DNA of 64,000 nucleotides from Dermacentor variabilis (GCF_050947875.1 NC_134577.1:68297139-68361138), one strand, 5' to 3'. Shown: positions 21,501 to 33,400, counted from the first letter of the stretch. Numbers and translations: made by a program. Notes: generated by a model from the letters alone, not told the origin.

Positions 21501-24500
21501 ACAAGCGCATGGGAGCAGCTTTTTGTGGGCTGGTTGACAAAAAGAAGGCCCAAGGGGAGCCACTTGGAGGAAAGAGACAGCTCACCCAGGACAGGATCAA
21601 GAAGATTACAAATTATTATGGCTGGGCCCTGAGGGGTCACAAGAATGACGTGCCCGGCATGAAGAGGGCAGTTGAGGCTACCCTGCACCAGATGTCGTCA
21701 ACTGATGATGCCCCCAAGCATGACCTTTGTCCCAAAGGGTTGTAATCCTGGTGCAGCTACAACCGAGCTATGGCAAAGGGCGAGGAACCTCTAGCACACA
21801 AAAACGGCCTGCTCCACTTTGTGTGCGAAGCTTTGGAGCCAATTTTCAAGCGGCTGGATGAGGAAGCCCTCTTGGAGCGGTGCAGTGACGGCGTGATTCA
21901 GAATGCTAGTGAAGGCCTGCATTCCGTGATATGGGGTCAAGCCCCAAAGACAGCATGCCTCACTGCACTGTGTCCAGATGGCAGCAGCTGAAACCATCAG
22001 CCGATTCAACCAGGGTGTGACAAGAAGCAACACTGTAATAGCCGAGAAGGTGGACTACAGTGCCGGCAGCTGTATGGTGCGCCGAAGCCTTGAAAAGAAT
22101 CGTCGGGGGCTTCACATGTCCATCACGGACCGGACAAACAGAAATGCTATGACAAAAAAGCTTGCAAAGAGGCACAAGCCACCAACAGACTCTGCTGCCT
22201 ACAGTCCTGGGCTTTTATAGGTCTAAGTGTGACCTGTGCTGAATGCACAATTGTGTGGGTGTGCAAGAAATGTACTTTTTTTTTTTAAATTTTAATTCTG
22301 GGATTTTATGTTCCAAAACCAAGATATGATTCTGGATTAATTTTGACCACTTGGGAAGCACTACAACACAAGTACATGACTTTTTTGCATTTCGGCTCCA
22401 TTGAAATGTGGCGACCACTGCTGGGATTTGATCCAAATTTTTTGTTGTAGCCATAAGCTTTATGCAAAGGACACATTTCTTTGTGGCCATGAACTCTGTG
22501 CAATTTTATTTGCATAGGGATGCCATTTGTGTGCCTTCTGTTCAACAATGAACTAAGATAGAAATGTGAAGCGCATGGTGTTAGCTTTCTGGCATTACTT
22601 TCAACGACTATACATGATGTTGTAATCAATATCTCAATGTTATTTTTGCACAATGGCCACATATGTGTCATGAACTTGTTGCTGAAAGACAGGGCTACAT
22701 GGTGATGCAATTCATATTGCCATATTGTTAGGCCATTCAAAGTTGCAGTGAACTGAAAGCTCAAATTCGTTTTTCTCAGCTTTATTTCTTTGGACACCAC
22801 ACACTGCCTTACGCGGGATCTTCATATGTTCTTTCGAAGTACCAGCAAAATGTTTGATATCAATATATTCGTGTCGAATGGATCTAGCCGGTGATGCTAT
22901 TTATTTATTTCTAATGTTGTTGGCTAAATTCTAATTGCCATTAATTGTAAATAAAAATTAGCAAAAATATTTCAATTATGTTTACATTTTTTTTGCATTA
23001 TAAGTGCACTGAGAACAATAAAAATAGCATCACTGGCTAGAGCTACTCTCCGGCGTTCTGGCCGTATACTTTGTTTTTGCTTTTGACAAAGTTGTTGAAA
23101 AGTCCCGTAAGAAATAAACTGAATATCTGTATTAAAACTTTGCATCATTTGTTCTAATGCAGATATACAAAAAAATTCGATATTTGCGATGAGCAGGAAA
23201 AACTGAACAATACCGTTAAATATCATCCAGTTCACACTAAAATGAACAAAATTGGTTTTGGAACCCGCGTCTCCCCTTAAACATTCACTGTCCATGATGC
23301 TTTTTCAACTCTTAATTTCTTTTCATTCTCTGGGACAGTGTGGATTGTTTTCGGCGAATATCAAGCTAGAATTTCCTCTATTTGAATGTTGTGGCAAAGC
23401 CTTTGCACCTGTGTGTCAGTTTCATGTCGTGGATTTCCAAGTATATTGCAATGTGTGGCACCCGAATGGGCCAGACATGACAAAATGTTTGTGAAACTTT
23501 GCTAGGTTACCTGCTTGGTTCGTCTAGAATGCAGAGTAGTCATTTATCAATAGGTCATTATCGAACAGACCCGAATACACACCATTGAAATCCATGACAT
23601 CACGGTGGCTGGTGTGGAGATTTCAATCTGGGATCACCACCTGTCTTTTGTATTTGCATACCTGTTAACTCTGGAAAATCTTTCATAATGTTTACAAGTT
23701 CAGGCTTGTTCAGCAATTCTATAACTGTTTCACCCAGTTTTACAAAAAATAAGTTCTGTTTATGGTAAAGTTTCTCTCGTCGGATGTTGGCCATATCCTT
23801 GGATGTTTTCTCCTGGATGGACACCAGAGCGGTACTGTTTGAGCAATTTTACTTAGACAAGCTTGAAATTGCAAAATTGGCAACAGCAAAGTCGTTGAAG
23901 AAGTCACTGTGATCAAAACACAGTGGGCTGCTTGTCAGTTTGTGCTTTTCCGCATTTAATACTGCTTGTGGGCTTTATCTCAAAGCAAATCAGCATAAAT
24001 AAAGTGTCTATGTAGTCCATAACGGTATGTGTGCTCAGAGCTAACTTAAAGGAACACTAAAGTCAAGCTAAAGTGATAGATTAATGCTCGGGAACTTCTA
24101 AAGTATTAATATTATTACGAGCCGAGATTTAGTAATTGAGAAATTCAGGTGAATGCAGGACACAAATTGCGACTCCGCTGCGGCATTCAGGTACTAACTC
24201 ATTGATAGGCACTTCTCGTTATAATTCTATCACTAGTGTTAAACCACTTGTAATAAAAAGATTGTTGCATTGCATTATAAGATGAAAGAAAATGGTACTT
24301 TTCCTATTCAATTTTTAGAAAAAGAACGCGTTGATGTTGCCATTCTCGATGATGTGAGTGGTCAAAAGGTCTAGTTTTCGCTATGCTCTGTGCCGGCTGC
24401 ACTATCGCTTTTCAGTAGTTTTGTTATCGGGTAATGCTGCGCTGGTTTTGCTGGCTTGTGAAACTCGCACAAACTGGAAGCAGCAAAGAATGCCAGGTCT

Positions 24501-27500
24501 GTTTGATGGCATGGGATGTGCAGGCGGTCCATTCCACTTGACCATGACGCAGCTGCAGCAGAGAATTCAACGCTATTTCTTGGTTTGGTGTCTTCATGGC
24601 CATGCATTTGTATTTTGGGCAAAAACTATAGCGCCTTCTGCTGGGTGCTGTTCTACTCACTGACAGCAGTAAAGGGCAGTGGTCATGTATGTAATGTCAT
24701 CACACCCTGCTTGGGCATGGGCAATTTGAATTACGCTAAATGTATGGGGTTCATTCAGGTGCAATTTTCTCATCTACTAAGTCTTGCCTTGGCGCAAAAA
24801 CAAACCCTGCGAGGTTTCTGAAATGGTATTTGAATGGAAACAGTCAACATAGACTTAACATTTGCCTTTAGTGTCCCTTTCAGAGCAAAAACATTTTTAC
24901 TACAGTGGAATTTCTTTAATTCCAACACACCTCTTTCAAACTTCCTATTTGTTTGAACTGACCCCAATCTAATTATGGCCGGCTGCTGCTGCTGTCTCTT
25001 TTTGCAAGTGCCATATTTTGGTGCATATAACCAGCAGCAATTTAATAGAGTAATGTCGAGATGCGGATTTTATGCAAATTTTTCCTTCAGATGTGGCTTC
25101 ACAGCAGCTATTGCGTAGAAGCATGGCTTCATGGCAGCACACGTCACACTGAAATGAAGCCACACTACCGGTGCTCGTTACTCGTGTGTTAGTTCTGTGC
25201 GCATGCGTAACCTAACGCAGTGTTGGTGTCCTTCCAGTGAACTTCCTTCAGTTCGAACTCCATTTAATTCTAACAAATTTTCAGACCTCTTCGAGTTTGA
25301 ATTGTCGAGGTTCGACAGTAATGCACCCCCTCCCCTCTTCTGTAAAAATGTTTGTTAAGGCTCCCTTGTCCAAAAGTGCATGTGCATGTTTTGCTCGCCA
25401 TGCTGCATGCTGAGCACCCATGCACTCGCAGGTTTTCTTTAAGTCTGACTAGAGTTCTTAAAAAGTTGTTTGTGGCAGATGGCACATTTTTATCCTTGAA
25501 CTGGATTGCTTGAAAAAGTGTATATTATTTACATGGGAAGGCAAGGTGCATAATTGACATAGCGCGACAAAAGTCTTATTATTTTCGTTTGATGCCGTGG
25601 TGGCCTAGTTGTGACGACAGTGGCCTCAAACTCCCTTAAGCTGCGAGCCTCCTTTTGCGCCAGCCCCCTCGGCAAACATCCACACGAGGCTGACATAACA
25701 TGCAGCTTCTTCCACTGTCGGGCCTGAATTACCTGTGCTGTTGTTTCCCGTGTCGTCCTCTTCACTGTCTTTATTCGACACTTCGGCAGCAACAGAGGCA
25801 ACGATGGTGAAATGTTGAACCTTGTAGCCGACATCTTTTCGCAGTCCTAGCAGCACTGCTGAGTATCTTCTCCTTTGCATTCCAAATGCCATACACCGTA
25901 GTGAACGGTAGATCCCTCTTGCCTGTCAGCGCCAACTTCGTGCCACGTTCGATAGCACAATGTCCAATTTTTCTTTTATGCTGAGCACCCGGTTTTTGTC
26001 CTAGGTTGCAGCCACAATGCTCTCTGGCTCGGCACCAAAATGATGTTGATGTTAATGTGGCTTTACCCTTCCAAGTGCCCTCTGCATTTGCATTTGGAGG
26101 CCGTTCTGATCTCTGAGGCTTGTTCTTCTGCCTGGCCGACCTACCGCCGTGATTGTGCTACGAAAAGCGCAAACACTGCGTGTTAACCGATATGTGTGCA
26201 ATAAGCTGGTACGGTTTATGCGGGTACAAAACGCATTATGGTCAATAGCTGCTGAGTCAGGGATTTGACTTTGCTACCTTTAAAACGAAACTACTGTTCG
26301 AGTGGGTACGGTTTAACAAGGTTTAACGAGGATTTTACGGCATAACGAAATTTTTACTATTTGACTTTATAACTCATTAGTTTGGGGCACATATTGCAAT
26401 TTATGAATTGAAGCTAGCAAGTTTTCAAGACACTAGTGAAGATGATGCGGGCCACTGTGCTGGCACTAGCCACGAGGCTTAAGTTCATGCTCACTTGGAA
26501 TTGCACTATTCGCACTGCGTTGTGTTTAACATAGAAACCAAGTGTGTGGAAACCCAGCACCTCTACCAAATGCATTATGCAGTTAATGCACACTAAGGCA
26601 AATCGGTCCACAATAAGCGCGAGGCAGTCCCAATCCTAGGGAGCATGAGCTTCAAGCCTCGCGGCTAGCGCAGTGTTTTGCAAACTTTTTCTTTACTACA
26701 GTACATCTACTTGGACCAAACCTTAAATGTGCCACCACTTTTAGAGATAAACACTGCCAGTGTTGTAGTAAAAATGAACACTTGTTCTACTTACTTTTTT
26801 TTATGAAGGTGTTGTTTTTGAAGTACAGAAATAACTAGAACACCAATGTATTTTGTTGCCGACTTTAGGAACAAACATATCAAAATTAAGGCCATTTTCA
26901 GAATTTATTCCAAGTTGATTTGCTTTGTGAACTCAGCGGCTATGATTCATAAGTTGCAGTGACCCATGAAATAAATACTTAGTGAAATTTTGTGATTAGC
27001 CAATTGTGTTCTTCGATTTCTCGTGCAAGTAATATGTGTCTCTGAGAGTAATCCAGCCCAAGGATTGGGATTGTGCTATGTGCCACTGGTGATTTTTTAA
27101 AATTGCTTGTTGGTTAAGAAAACACTCACTATATGGTGATTGTTGTGTTTTGATATGGCATGTGTGTTTGTTGGCTGCACTCAGTGTCATTGGAGTGATC
27201 TGCTGTACTTTGCATACATAATAAAATGTATCGTGTTGTTGGTGTAATTAGGTCACTTGCTAGGTCACTCAACGAGTATTATCGTGCCAATGGTAGGCAA
27301 AGAGAGGACAATAACAGTTGCAGCTATGTTTAGACTTGAGATAATCGTCGTATAATTGACATTGAGGAGATTAACCAACCCCATTGAACTATAACAGTCT
27401 CTCATATTCAGTAATGAGCTTGATAATTTTAATGTATATAGCTTTCAATGGTCATTGAGCATGTGATAAACCAGTGTCATATAGAAATGCTCAGTGCCTT

Positions 27501-28871
27501 GGTAGCTATTGGAAGTTATTGTATTGTTGTGTCTTGTTTATTTGTTGTTTCTTCACATGGGGGGGCGGGGCTGCACTACAGTAATCACTACAAAGGGGCA
27601 GGATTGTCGGCCTTGTCAGTTCCATATATATCAAGTACTTGAATTAACAAGCATGTTTCTTGTCTGTGACTAACTTACACTAATTTCAGGAGTGTTATGT
27701 GAAAGGGTTTTTGTTGGTCTGACTAAAATGTGTGTGTTTTAGTGTTGTGTGTTGTTCAGTTAAGGAAGGTGGATTATGATTGGTTTTGTTACAGGTATGT
27801 ACCTGTCGGTCACGAAAGTTCCCGAGCCAAAGTGCTCTCGTGCAGACTGGAAACAAAGCTATGCATCGCTATATTTGGCGGCACTGGACTTGTAGAAACG
27901 TCTAGTTGCCTTTAGGCTTCTGCGTCCAAAACATTGATCTGTCCCAACAAGATTATGGCATTGAGGCAAGTGGGTGGTAATGAGCCGCAGGATGTGTTGT
28001 GGGAGCCAGCCTGGCCATGGACTCTGGTGCATTGTTAAAAGCTGAGGAATCTCTATGATGGGGACCGTCCAGTCAGATGCCGAGTGGGTTCTCCCCTTCA
28101 TGCCAGGCAAACATCATTCCCATCGGCACTGCCATCACTCTAGCAGTAATGCTACAACAGTTGTATAATTGAATGTTCGAGCTTTATTGCAAAAATAACA
28201 GCACTGATTTGCCAGCAATTGCCAGCTGCTTTGACTTTAGATAGACAGGAAGGTTGGGCAAATCGTGTTATGTGTGGAGCTGAGAGAATTACAAAATGGT
28301 GGCCAAGCAAAGGCAAACAAAGTCGAGAACAGCACAGAAGTGGGTGACATGATCAAACTTAAGAAATTTGCAATCATTGGATGGAGTCGCCTGACACGAT
28401 ACAGAAATAGTTAGAGACTGCATGAAGTGGCTTCTGTCTCGTGGCAGTTGGGTTTTCACCGTTGAATCCTGCTTCATGACTGGGTTTAAAGCAGCTTTGC
28501 ACTGAAGCATAGCTTATCTACAAAACATATATACTGCTGTGGTTGTACTACAGATGTGGTATAGAAATCCAGCTTTTATTGCAAGCATAAGCACACTCCA
28601 TTGATGATTATAAAGCTCTATTCTTGGTATTCATTATTGTCATAACGCCAAGCAATACATAATCCTGCCATGAGTACTTTAGCTAAGGAAACTATTCGGG
28701 CCAATAGCACATATGTTTGTCTCCATTCTAAGTATCCCTTTCCTTTCTTCTTTGTGTTTTGTGCTACTGCAGCCAGCCAAGGTGACTGCCCACTGGTACA
28801 AAGGAACAACCTTCATGATTAAGTTTGAGGAATCGGTCATTGCCAGGGACAAAGCGATGGAAAACCGATAA
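12517..28871 (+). CDS. TRAPPC5: TRAPPC5 (TRAPP complex subunit 5), last two coding exons
   Basis: TRAPPC5 (Trs31/Bet3 family) is a core subunit of the TRAPP complexes, which act as Rab1/Ypt1 exchange factors in ER-to-Golgi and Golgi trafficking in the cytosol. Two exons are visible: 12517-12581 and 28773-28871. Joined, they encode the C-terminal ~54 residues: SLNCASFVAGIIEAIL, then GCNF joined to PAKVTAHWYKGTTFMIKFEE, ending at TAA 28869. Both match the conserved end of the family (human SxLNCASFTAGIVEAVL and PAKVTAHWHKGTT). The junction is phase 0 and preserves frame. The intervening 16,191-bp intron holds a LINE, two piggyBac derivatives, Tigger and Mutator relics and MITEs. Earlier exons were not found to the left and should lie outside the window. 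Confidence 0.85.
12582..13617. other. Start of TRAPPC5 intron, no other gene seen
   Basis: Intronic sequence downstream of the donor at 12582. A poly-C run lies near 13572-13586. I see no exon or defined element before the Tigger copy at 13618. Confidence 0.45.
13753..14061 (-). pseudogene. Tigger transposase, acidic C-terminal tail
   Basis: The minus-strand frame MDEFVSANDGV...ENEDYIADIV...SSEVIGALALVD ends in a short basic stretch. The acidic run followed by an alpha-helical EV-x-ALAL segment is what I recall at the C terminus of tick Tigger/CENP-B-like transposases. The position within the inverted repeats supports the call. Confidence 0.5.
14270..14410 (-). pseudogene. Tigger transposase, N-terminal HTH fragment
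   Basis: Read from ATG at 14410 on the minus strand: MKRQNSPFVVNLEIINRIER, then DEKSDVPTAYKIPRST. A shift of frame follows, to LSTILKGEITAKAAKLA. The pattern LExIxxxE...xxxAxxxxxPxSTLSTILK is the psq/CENP-B N-terminal helix-turn-helix of pogo-type transposases. A small frameshift in the middle breaks it. Confidence 0.55.
15572..16935 (+). pseudogene. LINE ORF1 (RNA-binding, CCHC zinc knuckles), broken
   Basis: The first frame runs from 15572 to a TAG at 16334-16336. It includes PFLVSKSFTQVFGTGYKATR, QKQYEKLPNLVSFGDSQVTV and TPHRTMNTTCGVV, then zinc knuckles around CQRFGHSSQSC, CSKCSAHEHTSESC and CVNCDGEH. In relatives the first knuckle is CFxCQRFGH; here the leading Cys is Ser (RSFKCQRFGH). 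The TAG sits where a conserved Trp is usual, and coding similarity continues after it (STIKVKENINFKEACRRVSF). A second stop and a frame change near the poly-C run at 16536-16556 follow; the tail resumes with SSTSQEAVDTTNSQMVPPAP and KERRASLNRAEKDNSR in another frame. ORF1 proteins package LINE RNA; this one cannot be made intact. Confidence 0.75.
17058..18015 (-). mobile_element. piggyBac-like deletion derivative, copy 2, nested in LINE
   Basis: TTAA at 17058-17061 and 18012-18015. The left tip is CCCTTTGAGGGTCGAATTAT; the right tip is slightly decayed (CTTCAAAGAGTTAA). It aligns with 11432-12382 along its whole length, including the internal duplication and the C-terminal cysteine-rich domain on the minus strand. 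Removing it with one TTAA restores the LINE frame (ILFN joined to KLITV), so it inserted after the LINE. Confidence 0.85.
17208..17370 (-). pseudogene. piggyBac C-terminal cysteine-rich domain, copy 2
   Basis: The minus-strand frame shows QRCHVCANTTRRSKRR, then FRCADCDKALCGDPCF and KKYHTE. All zinc-ligand positions seen in copy 1 are kept. The last residues diverge by frameshift (EILLIILQF). Confidence 0.7.
19680..20559. other. No gene seen
   Basis: Intronic sequence between the LINE 3' end and the Mutator-like remnant. It probably includes the 5' flank of the latter, but no terminal repeat was recognised. Confidence 0.35.
20560..22220 (+). pseudogene. Mutator-like transposase relic
   Basis: Reading-frame pieces at 20576-20869, 20895-21314, 21331-21456, 21497-21745, 21770-21960 and 21978-22220 together follow a 'Mutator-like transposase' domain repeated in many arthropod genomes. 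Landmarks in order: PCPGCGEKTLMLLKDP; SIGKGATALSDFFAALNISH; NIDVIYDEAWLTRGHSSHVA (first acidic block); LSDGDSRTFHAL (second acidic block); HKRMGAAF; ITNYYGWALRGHKNDVPGMK; DLCPKGL followed by a stop; and NASEGLHSVIWGQAPK (region of the third acidic residue). Stops and shifts at about 20870, 21314, 21456, 21745 and 21960 inactivate it. It would have cut and rejoined element ends in the nucleus. No terminal repeats were found. It lies in the TRAPPC5 intron. Confidence 0.7.
22296..22440 (-). repeat. Ruka-like SINE fragment, reverse orientation
   Basis: Reads CTGGGATTTTATGTTCCAAAACC, then TTTTGACCACTTGGG, then GCATTTCGGCTCCATTGAAATG, then CTGGGATTTGATCC. These are the reverse-complement blocks of the tick SINE body and B-box. 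Confidence 0.65.
22441..24045. other. AT-rich intronic sequence
   Basis: No gene seen. It contains the short inverted repeat at 22881-23043 and probably the 3' flank of the Mutator-like relic. Confidence 0.4.
22881..23043. repeat. Short inverted repeat pair (~27-bp arms)
   Basis: GATCTAGCCGGTGATGCTAT at 22881 pairs with ATAGCATCACTGGCTAGAGC at 23024-23043, with arms continuing into AT-rich sequence. The spacer is about 110 bases. It may be the foldback of a small MITE. Confidence 0.55.
24046..24884. mobile_element. TTAA-type MITE, ~0.84 kb
   Basis: The left end is TTAAAGGAACACTAAAG (24046). The right end on the opposite strand is CTGAAAGGGACACTAAAGG. The 17-base termini match with three or four differences, and the right TTAA appears mutated. 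No coding capacity. Confidence 0.6.
24901..25320. mobile_element. Tigger/mariner-type MITE
   Basis: The left end is TACAGTGGAATTTCTTTAATTC. The right end on the opposite strand is TACTGTCGAACCTCGACAATTC. TA is at both tips. The inverted repeats are imperfect, about 70 percent. No coding capacity. Confidence 0.45.
25800..26000 (-). pseudogene. Tigger/CENP-B-type DNA-binding domain fragment
   Basis: On the minus strand, VLSIKEKLDIVL is followed by a one-base shift and then IERGTKLALTGKRD, TTVYGIWNAKEKILSSAA and RTAKRCRLQGSTFH. This is the N-terminal psq helix-turn-helix plus the start of the CENP-B-type second domain of a Tigger transposase. It is a different subfamily from the copy at 13618-14852. 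Downstream coding sequence degenerates within about 100 bases. Confidence 0.6.
26001..28772. other. Distal part of TRAPPC5 intron, no gene seen
   Basis: No supported reading frame or element boundary. The intron ends in TGTTTTGTGCTACTGCAG at 28772. Confidence 0.45.
28773..28871 (+). CDS. TRAPPC5: TRAPPC5 terminal coding exon
   Basis: Thirty-two codons plus TAA directly after a good acceptor. The peptide starts PAKVTAHWYKGTTFMIKFEE and ends SVIARDKAMENR, matching the end of TRAPPC5/Trs31 (family end IARDxxxEGR or similar). It starts in phase 0, as required by the exon ending at 12581. Confidence 0.92.
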   Translation, partial: PAKVTAHWYKGTTFMIKFEESVIARDKAMENR

Positions 28872-28964
28872 AGCCACCCGGAGCTCCTAGTCCGTCCTCA
28901 TGTACAGTCACCCACAGAACTGCACCACCAATGCCCCCGTTTCGTTAGCTCACTGTTCTTTCAG

Positions 28965-28970
28965 AATAAA
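28965..28970 (+). terminator. TRAPPC5 polyadenylation signal
   Basis: A canonical AATAAA 94 bases after the TRAPPC5 stop codon. The predicted 3' UTR is therefore about 110-120 bases. Confidence 0.75.
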
Positions 28971-28985
28971 AGAACTCCTGTGTCG

Positions 28986-29906
28986 AGCACTTTGTCGTAT
29001 ATAATTGATCACATGCAACCCTGTCCCACAATGCATGTTGTGCAAGCAAGACAGAGGTTCACGACAAGGTGGAGACCTAGAAGTCATGAACATTGGTCGG
29101 GCGAAGGAAGCTTCAAGCTGGAGCCAACATTTCGGCGGCCCCTTTGTCGATATCTTGGCTCCACCTGAGACTTGCCCTGTTTTTCTTGTTTTACCACTGC
29201 ATGTTGTATGTTTTCAACTTCCTGTCTCATTTGTTTGTTTGTGTGTTGAACTTGTCTTACTAATTCACTCGTCCAAAAAGTGGGAACTGCAGGGCTCAGT
29301 GTTTAGTTAGAACCACACAAAGCCAATAGATAATGAAACCAAGAAAACCACAGGGCCAATTAGCTGTGATCTTTAATTGAAATGTAGAAATGATAATGTA
29401 AAGGGTGATGAAAGTGGACAAAAAAAACATTTTGCTGACTGTGAGAACTGAACCTACATCTTCAGCATACGTAGAACTGAGTTACGGTGATGGTTGTTCC
29501 TTCGTCCACTTTCTTGGATATTTGTGTGTATGGAGATATGACTTGGGAAGTGTTAGCCAACACCACTCATGGCTATGTGGGTGGATGTAGAACATCCTTT
29601 TAACCAAAGGTGTCACATAGTATGTGAACTTAGCAGCAGGTTCCAATGGCATCTACCATGTTTACAAATTTCTAATGCACCCCTGAGTCTAACACGCACC
29701 CAATTTTCACAGGTTCAATGTCGGAAAGTAAAAGTGCACTTGAACGTAATGTGCGCCAGATTTATGAAAGAAAAATATAGCATGCCCCCCATGTTTGCAA
29801 TGAAAAAAATTCAAGACATGCAGAATTGACCTATATACAAGATAAATTTATTTGCAGTGTCCATTGTCATCATTGCTGGAGAGCTTCTTGTTGCTGTATG
29901 CCTTAA
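28986..29906. other. Intergenic, no gene seen
   Basis: Downstream of TRAPPC5. The part at about 29040-29165 looks like a dispersed tick repeat, but its limits were not resolved. Confidence 0.35.
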
Positions 29907-30416
29907 GGCTAAACTCCATGGGAGAGATTTTGTGTGCAACGGCGACGAGCGGCGACTTCGAGCAACAAAACAGGCTATGGCTTGAACAGATTGCTTGGTC
30001 TTGTCGCTCGGTTGCTTGGTTCTAGAAATCTAGAATTCGTCGCTCGTTGCCCGGAAGTGCTGTGAGTGACTAGCCAATACAAAGCCGGAACTAGATGTAT
30101 ATCACTCAAATACTACCGATTGTCGCACGGAAGGAACGAGCAAACGATTGAATTTTTATACATGCAAGGATAAGAACCTACTGTAAGACCCTCAGAAATA
30201 TTTTATGCTGCGTTTTACAGTAAAATACATCAACTTAAATTAATAAAGCACGCGTCACACTAGTTTCGGCACCTTTATACCGGTAACACCGGGAAGACGT
30301 CGCTCAGTCATCACTTGCATGGGGTACGACTTGTAGGCAGCAAGCGAACACAACAGCCATCTCCATCACATCGCTTGTCGCAGTCACGCGCAAGGTTGCT
30401 TGCATGGAGTTTATAC
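29907..30416. mobile_element. MITE, ~0.5 kb
   Basis: The inverted core AAACTCCATG at 29911-29920 is matched by CATGGAGTTT at 30403-30412, with partial similarity around it. Subterminal GCGACGAGCGGCGAC and TGTCGCTCG motifs repeat inside, as in many short tick elements. No coding capacity. Confidence 0.5.
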
Positions 30417-33400
30417 TTTATTCACAGCAACCTTCATGAAAATGTGATTTGTTCGCCATCTTGTGATTGCCATGGCATTCCATGGTAGGGTGTTGGTAGG
30501 GCTCTGATGGTAAGGTGTTGACAACGCAGGTTGCTTGATTTTGGTTTCGTATCCAGTTGTAACGTACAAACAATTTTTGGACTTTATTGCTCAGAAAAAA
30601 GGTGTGCATTAGATTGAAGTAAATACAGCAGTTATCTTTTTTTCCACCTTTATTTCCTTTTTTCTGATTATTTGTACATTTCAATTTAAAACCAGTTAAT
30701 GCCCCTATGCTTTCCCTGACTTCACTGTCTGTTGGCTTCGTGTGGTTGTGTCTAACTCGCCCTTTGTCACACATGAGCAGTCTTCAGTGATTGCTAGTCA
30801 GAAAAAATAACCTCTCTTTCAATAAAGTGGTATGGTTATTTTGAACAATACTTGATTGTGGAGCTGATATGTACTAACTGTTCTCTTTATCTTTATTGTG
30901 ACTTGGAAGTTCTGTGCTAGTAAACTTCTGCAAGGATCTAAACTATTTTTACAATGGGGGTATGTATTACTCTAGAACCTTGTTATAATTAACCTGCATA
31001 TAATGAAGTAACAGTTATAGTGTGGAACGCCGGAACCACAATACACACTCCCTTAGGCATCCATATATCTTTCAGTCTTATAATGAAGATGGGTATAGTG
31101 AAAAAACGGATATATAAAAGTAAAAAAATGCATTTCTCTACTATATCCAGAAGGACATGAATAGTTTTGACTAAAGAAACTGAAAATGATAAAAAGAATG
31201 AAGAAAGGCACAAAAAGTATGACTTCCTTAAGATAACAAACATTGCACTAAACAAGGTTTATACACAGTGTAAGGAAGTGATTATTCATATGTACACTGG
31301 CTGCTTTCCATTCTTAGTAGGGTGATAACACAAATTACCAAAGATGTGTAATCTGTGTTGTAGTGATCTTCGTTTTAGAGGCATTCATAGTACCCATGAA
31401 AGATAAAGATTTGGTTATTAGAGGTGTTCATTTTAGAGGCATTCAATTGTATGTGCGTAACAGTCTAACCTGAATTTAGACAAATGCGTGATGCCAGGAA
31501 TCTTATTTTTTTTTCATTTGTATGTCTTATTTCCATTGAACGCTACATGCCTTTCCCGAGGTTTAGTTTACAAATATTGTTACAGTTTATCACTGGAGCC
31601 TGTGTGACAATAAAAGAAAACATCAGCCTAAAGCAAATTCATGATTTGACACTTCCCCTCACATGTATGTACATGTTGCTGGTGAACGGTGATAAACATG
31701 AACTCGAGCAGAGTATCGAACACCCTGCGACTGTCAAAGCTGGTATGGTAACAGCACCTGGCACAATGGTCTTGCAGATTAGACCGAAGATACATTCCCA
31801 AATGTGCCAGTAGCCAGTCACAACAGGAGAACACCAATTGGATAAGTGCCTCAGCGATGACGGAAGTTAATGTGGGTGAAATCTGTGTTCATGTGCCTTC
31901 CTGTTGACTGTGCCATTCAGTGTTGTAAGGAAGCCCTGGAACAGGATCCCACTCTATCCTCCCATACGGCTACTAGCGTAGATGGCTTATGTCATGTTGG
32001 ATTTTTACTTAAAGGACCCCTCACCAGGCCCATAGCAAATTTTGGTTATACTCTGGAAGTTGCTACGTGTCCTCTAGGGAGTGTTCTGCAGCAAAAATTT
32101 TTGAAATCTGCTCATTAATAGCCGAGATAGAACTAGTTCAGTGCCGCGAACCCGTGATTTCAGCAGGCGGGCTCCACTGCCAAGCAATACACTCTCTCCA
32201 CTCGCCCCGTCTAGCCTACGCAAGCTAAATTCCTTCCTTGCCTTCTCTCATACCGGACCTCGAGGATCGCTTGACGCATACTTCGCAGGCCTTGCCTTCA
32301 TTTTTTTATTTTCTTTTGCTCTTCGCTTTCTTTTTCGGCGCTACACACTTCCGCCGACAGCATCGCCCGCGAGCTGTTGTCTCGTGCGCACAGCGCGCGA
32401 TTTTGCGCGCTGTGCACAAGGAAACATGACTAGCGGTATAATTCAGTGCTACATGAATACTGAGGCAGAACAGGTGGATCGCAGAGCATGATCATGCGCT
32501 GTAGCACGGTAGAAAATGGCATAGTTTCGATACCCGCGCACGACCATGGGAACAAGCAGATGAAGCGGAAGTGCACCTCTTGCCTCGTTGCGAAGTAAAA
32601 CAAAAAACATGCGGACATTCTACTCTCGAAGTCGCATGTCACCACGAGCGATGTCACACTGCGGACACGACTACATAGGCGCAGGGGCACGACTACGTCA
32701 CCGTCCGGCTTGGAGCACGGTGGCTGCAAGCAGAAGGAAAAACGGCCTTCGGTGAGGATAAACAGCCAGGAATAAATTGAGGGTGTCATTTGTAGCACCA
32801 TAACTTTCCAGTTTCTGCGTCAGTATAGAGTGAGAAGCGGTACCAAGTTCCTTTCTTATATTCAAAAATATTTCTATGGTTAGCTTATTTTGATGAAATG
32901 CAGAATTTATTGTTGCAAAGTTTTAAGACTGCAGGTGATGTCGATCGGAAGGGAACAAAGCCACGCAGCTTCTGAAAAATGACATTGTTTTCGTTTAAAA
33001 ATAGCTTCAATCTCTTGGAAATTAGTTTTTCAAAAAGTTTGTTATCACACTCGGAACATAAATTAGTATATAATTCACTGGTTGGTTCAAATCTCCGTAC
33101 TTGTATACAGGAACGACTTTAGCTGTTTTTAATATTGTAAGAGTTTGGGTCGGTCATGCCAAAAGGGGTAGCTGAGCTGGCCCATGCCATCGCCCGACTC
33201 GTCCACGCTAAGGATGTTGTTGAAAGGAGAAACATGTTCTCATCAAGAGCGAGGACTACTGGGTTTGTTTACAACATCTACATGAGGAACGGAGAACGTT
33301 ACATCTCATCAGTCTAGCTTGATTGAAGTGAAGCACTCCGAGGAGCCGAAAAAGTTCACTTAAACCCCCTCTGTCCTCCCTAGATCCCTAGGCCAGGGAA

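Noticed and set aside
32141..32491. 116-codon plus-strand frame
   Set aside because: Lies in a probable TTAA-type element body; composition and lack of domains suggest chance.
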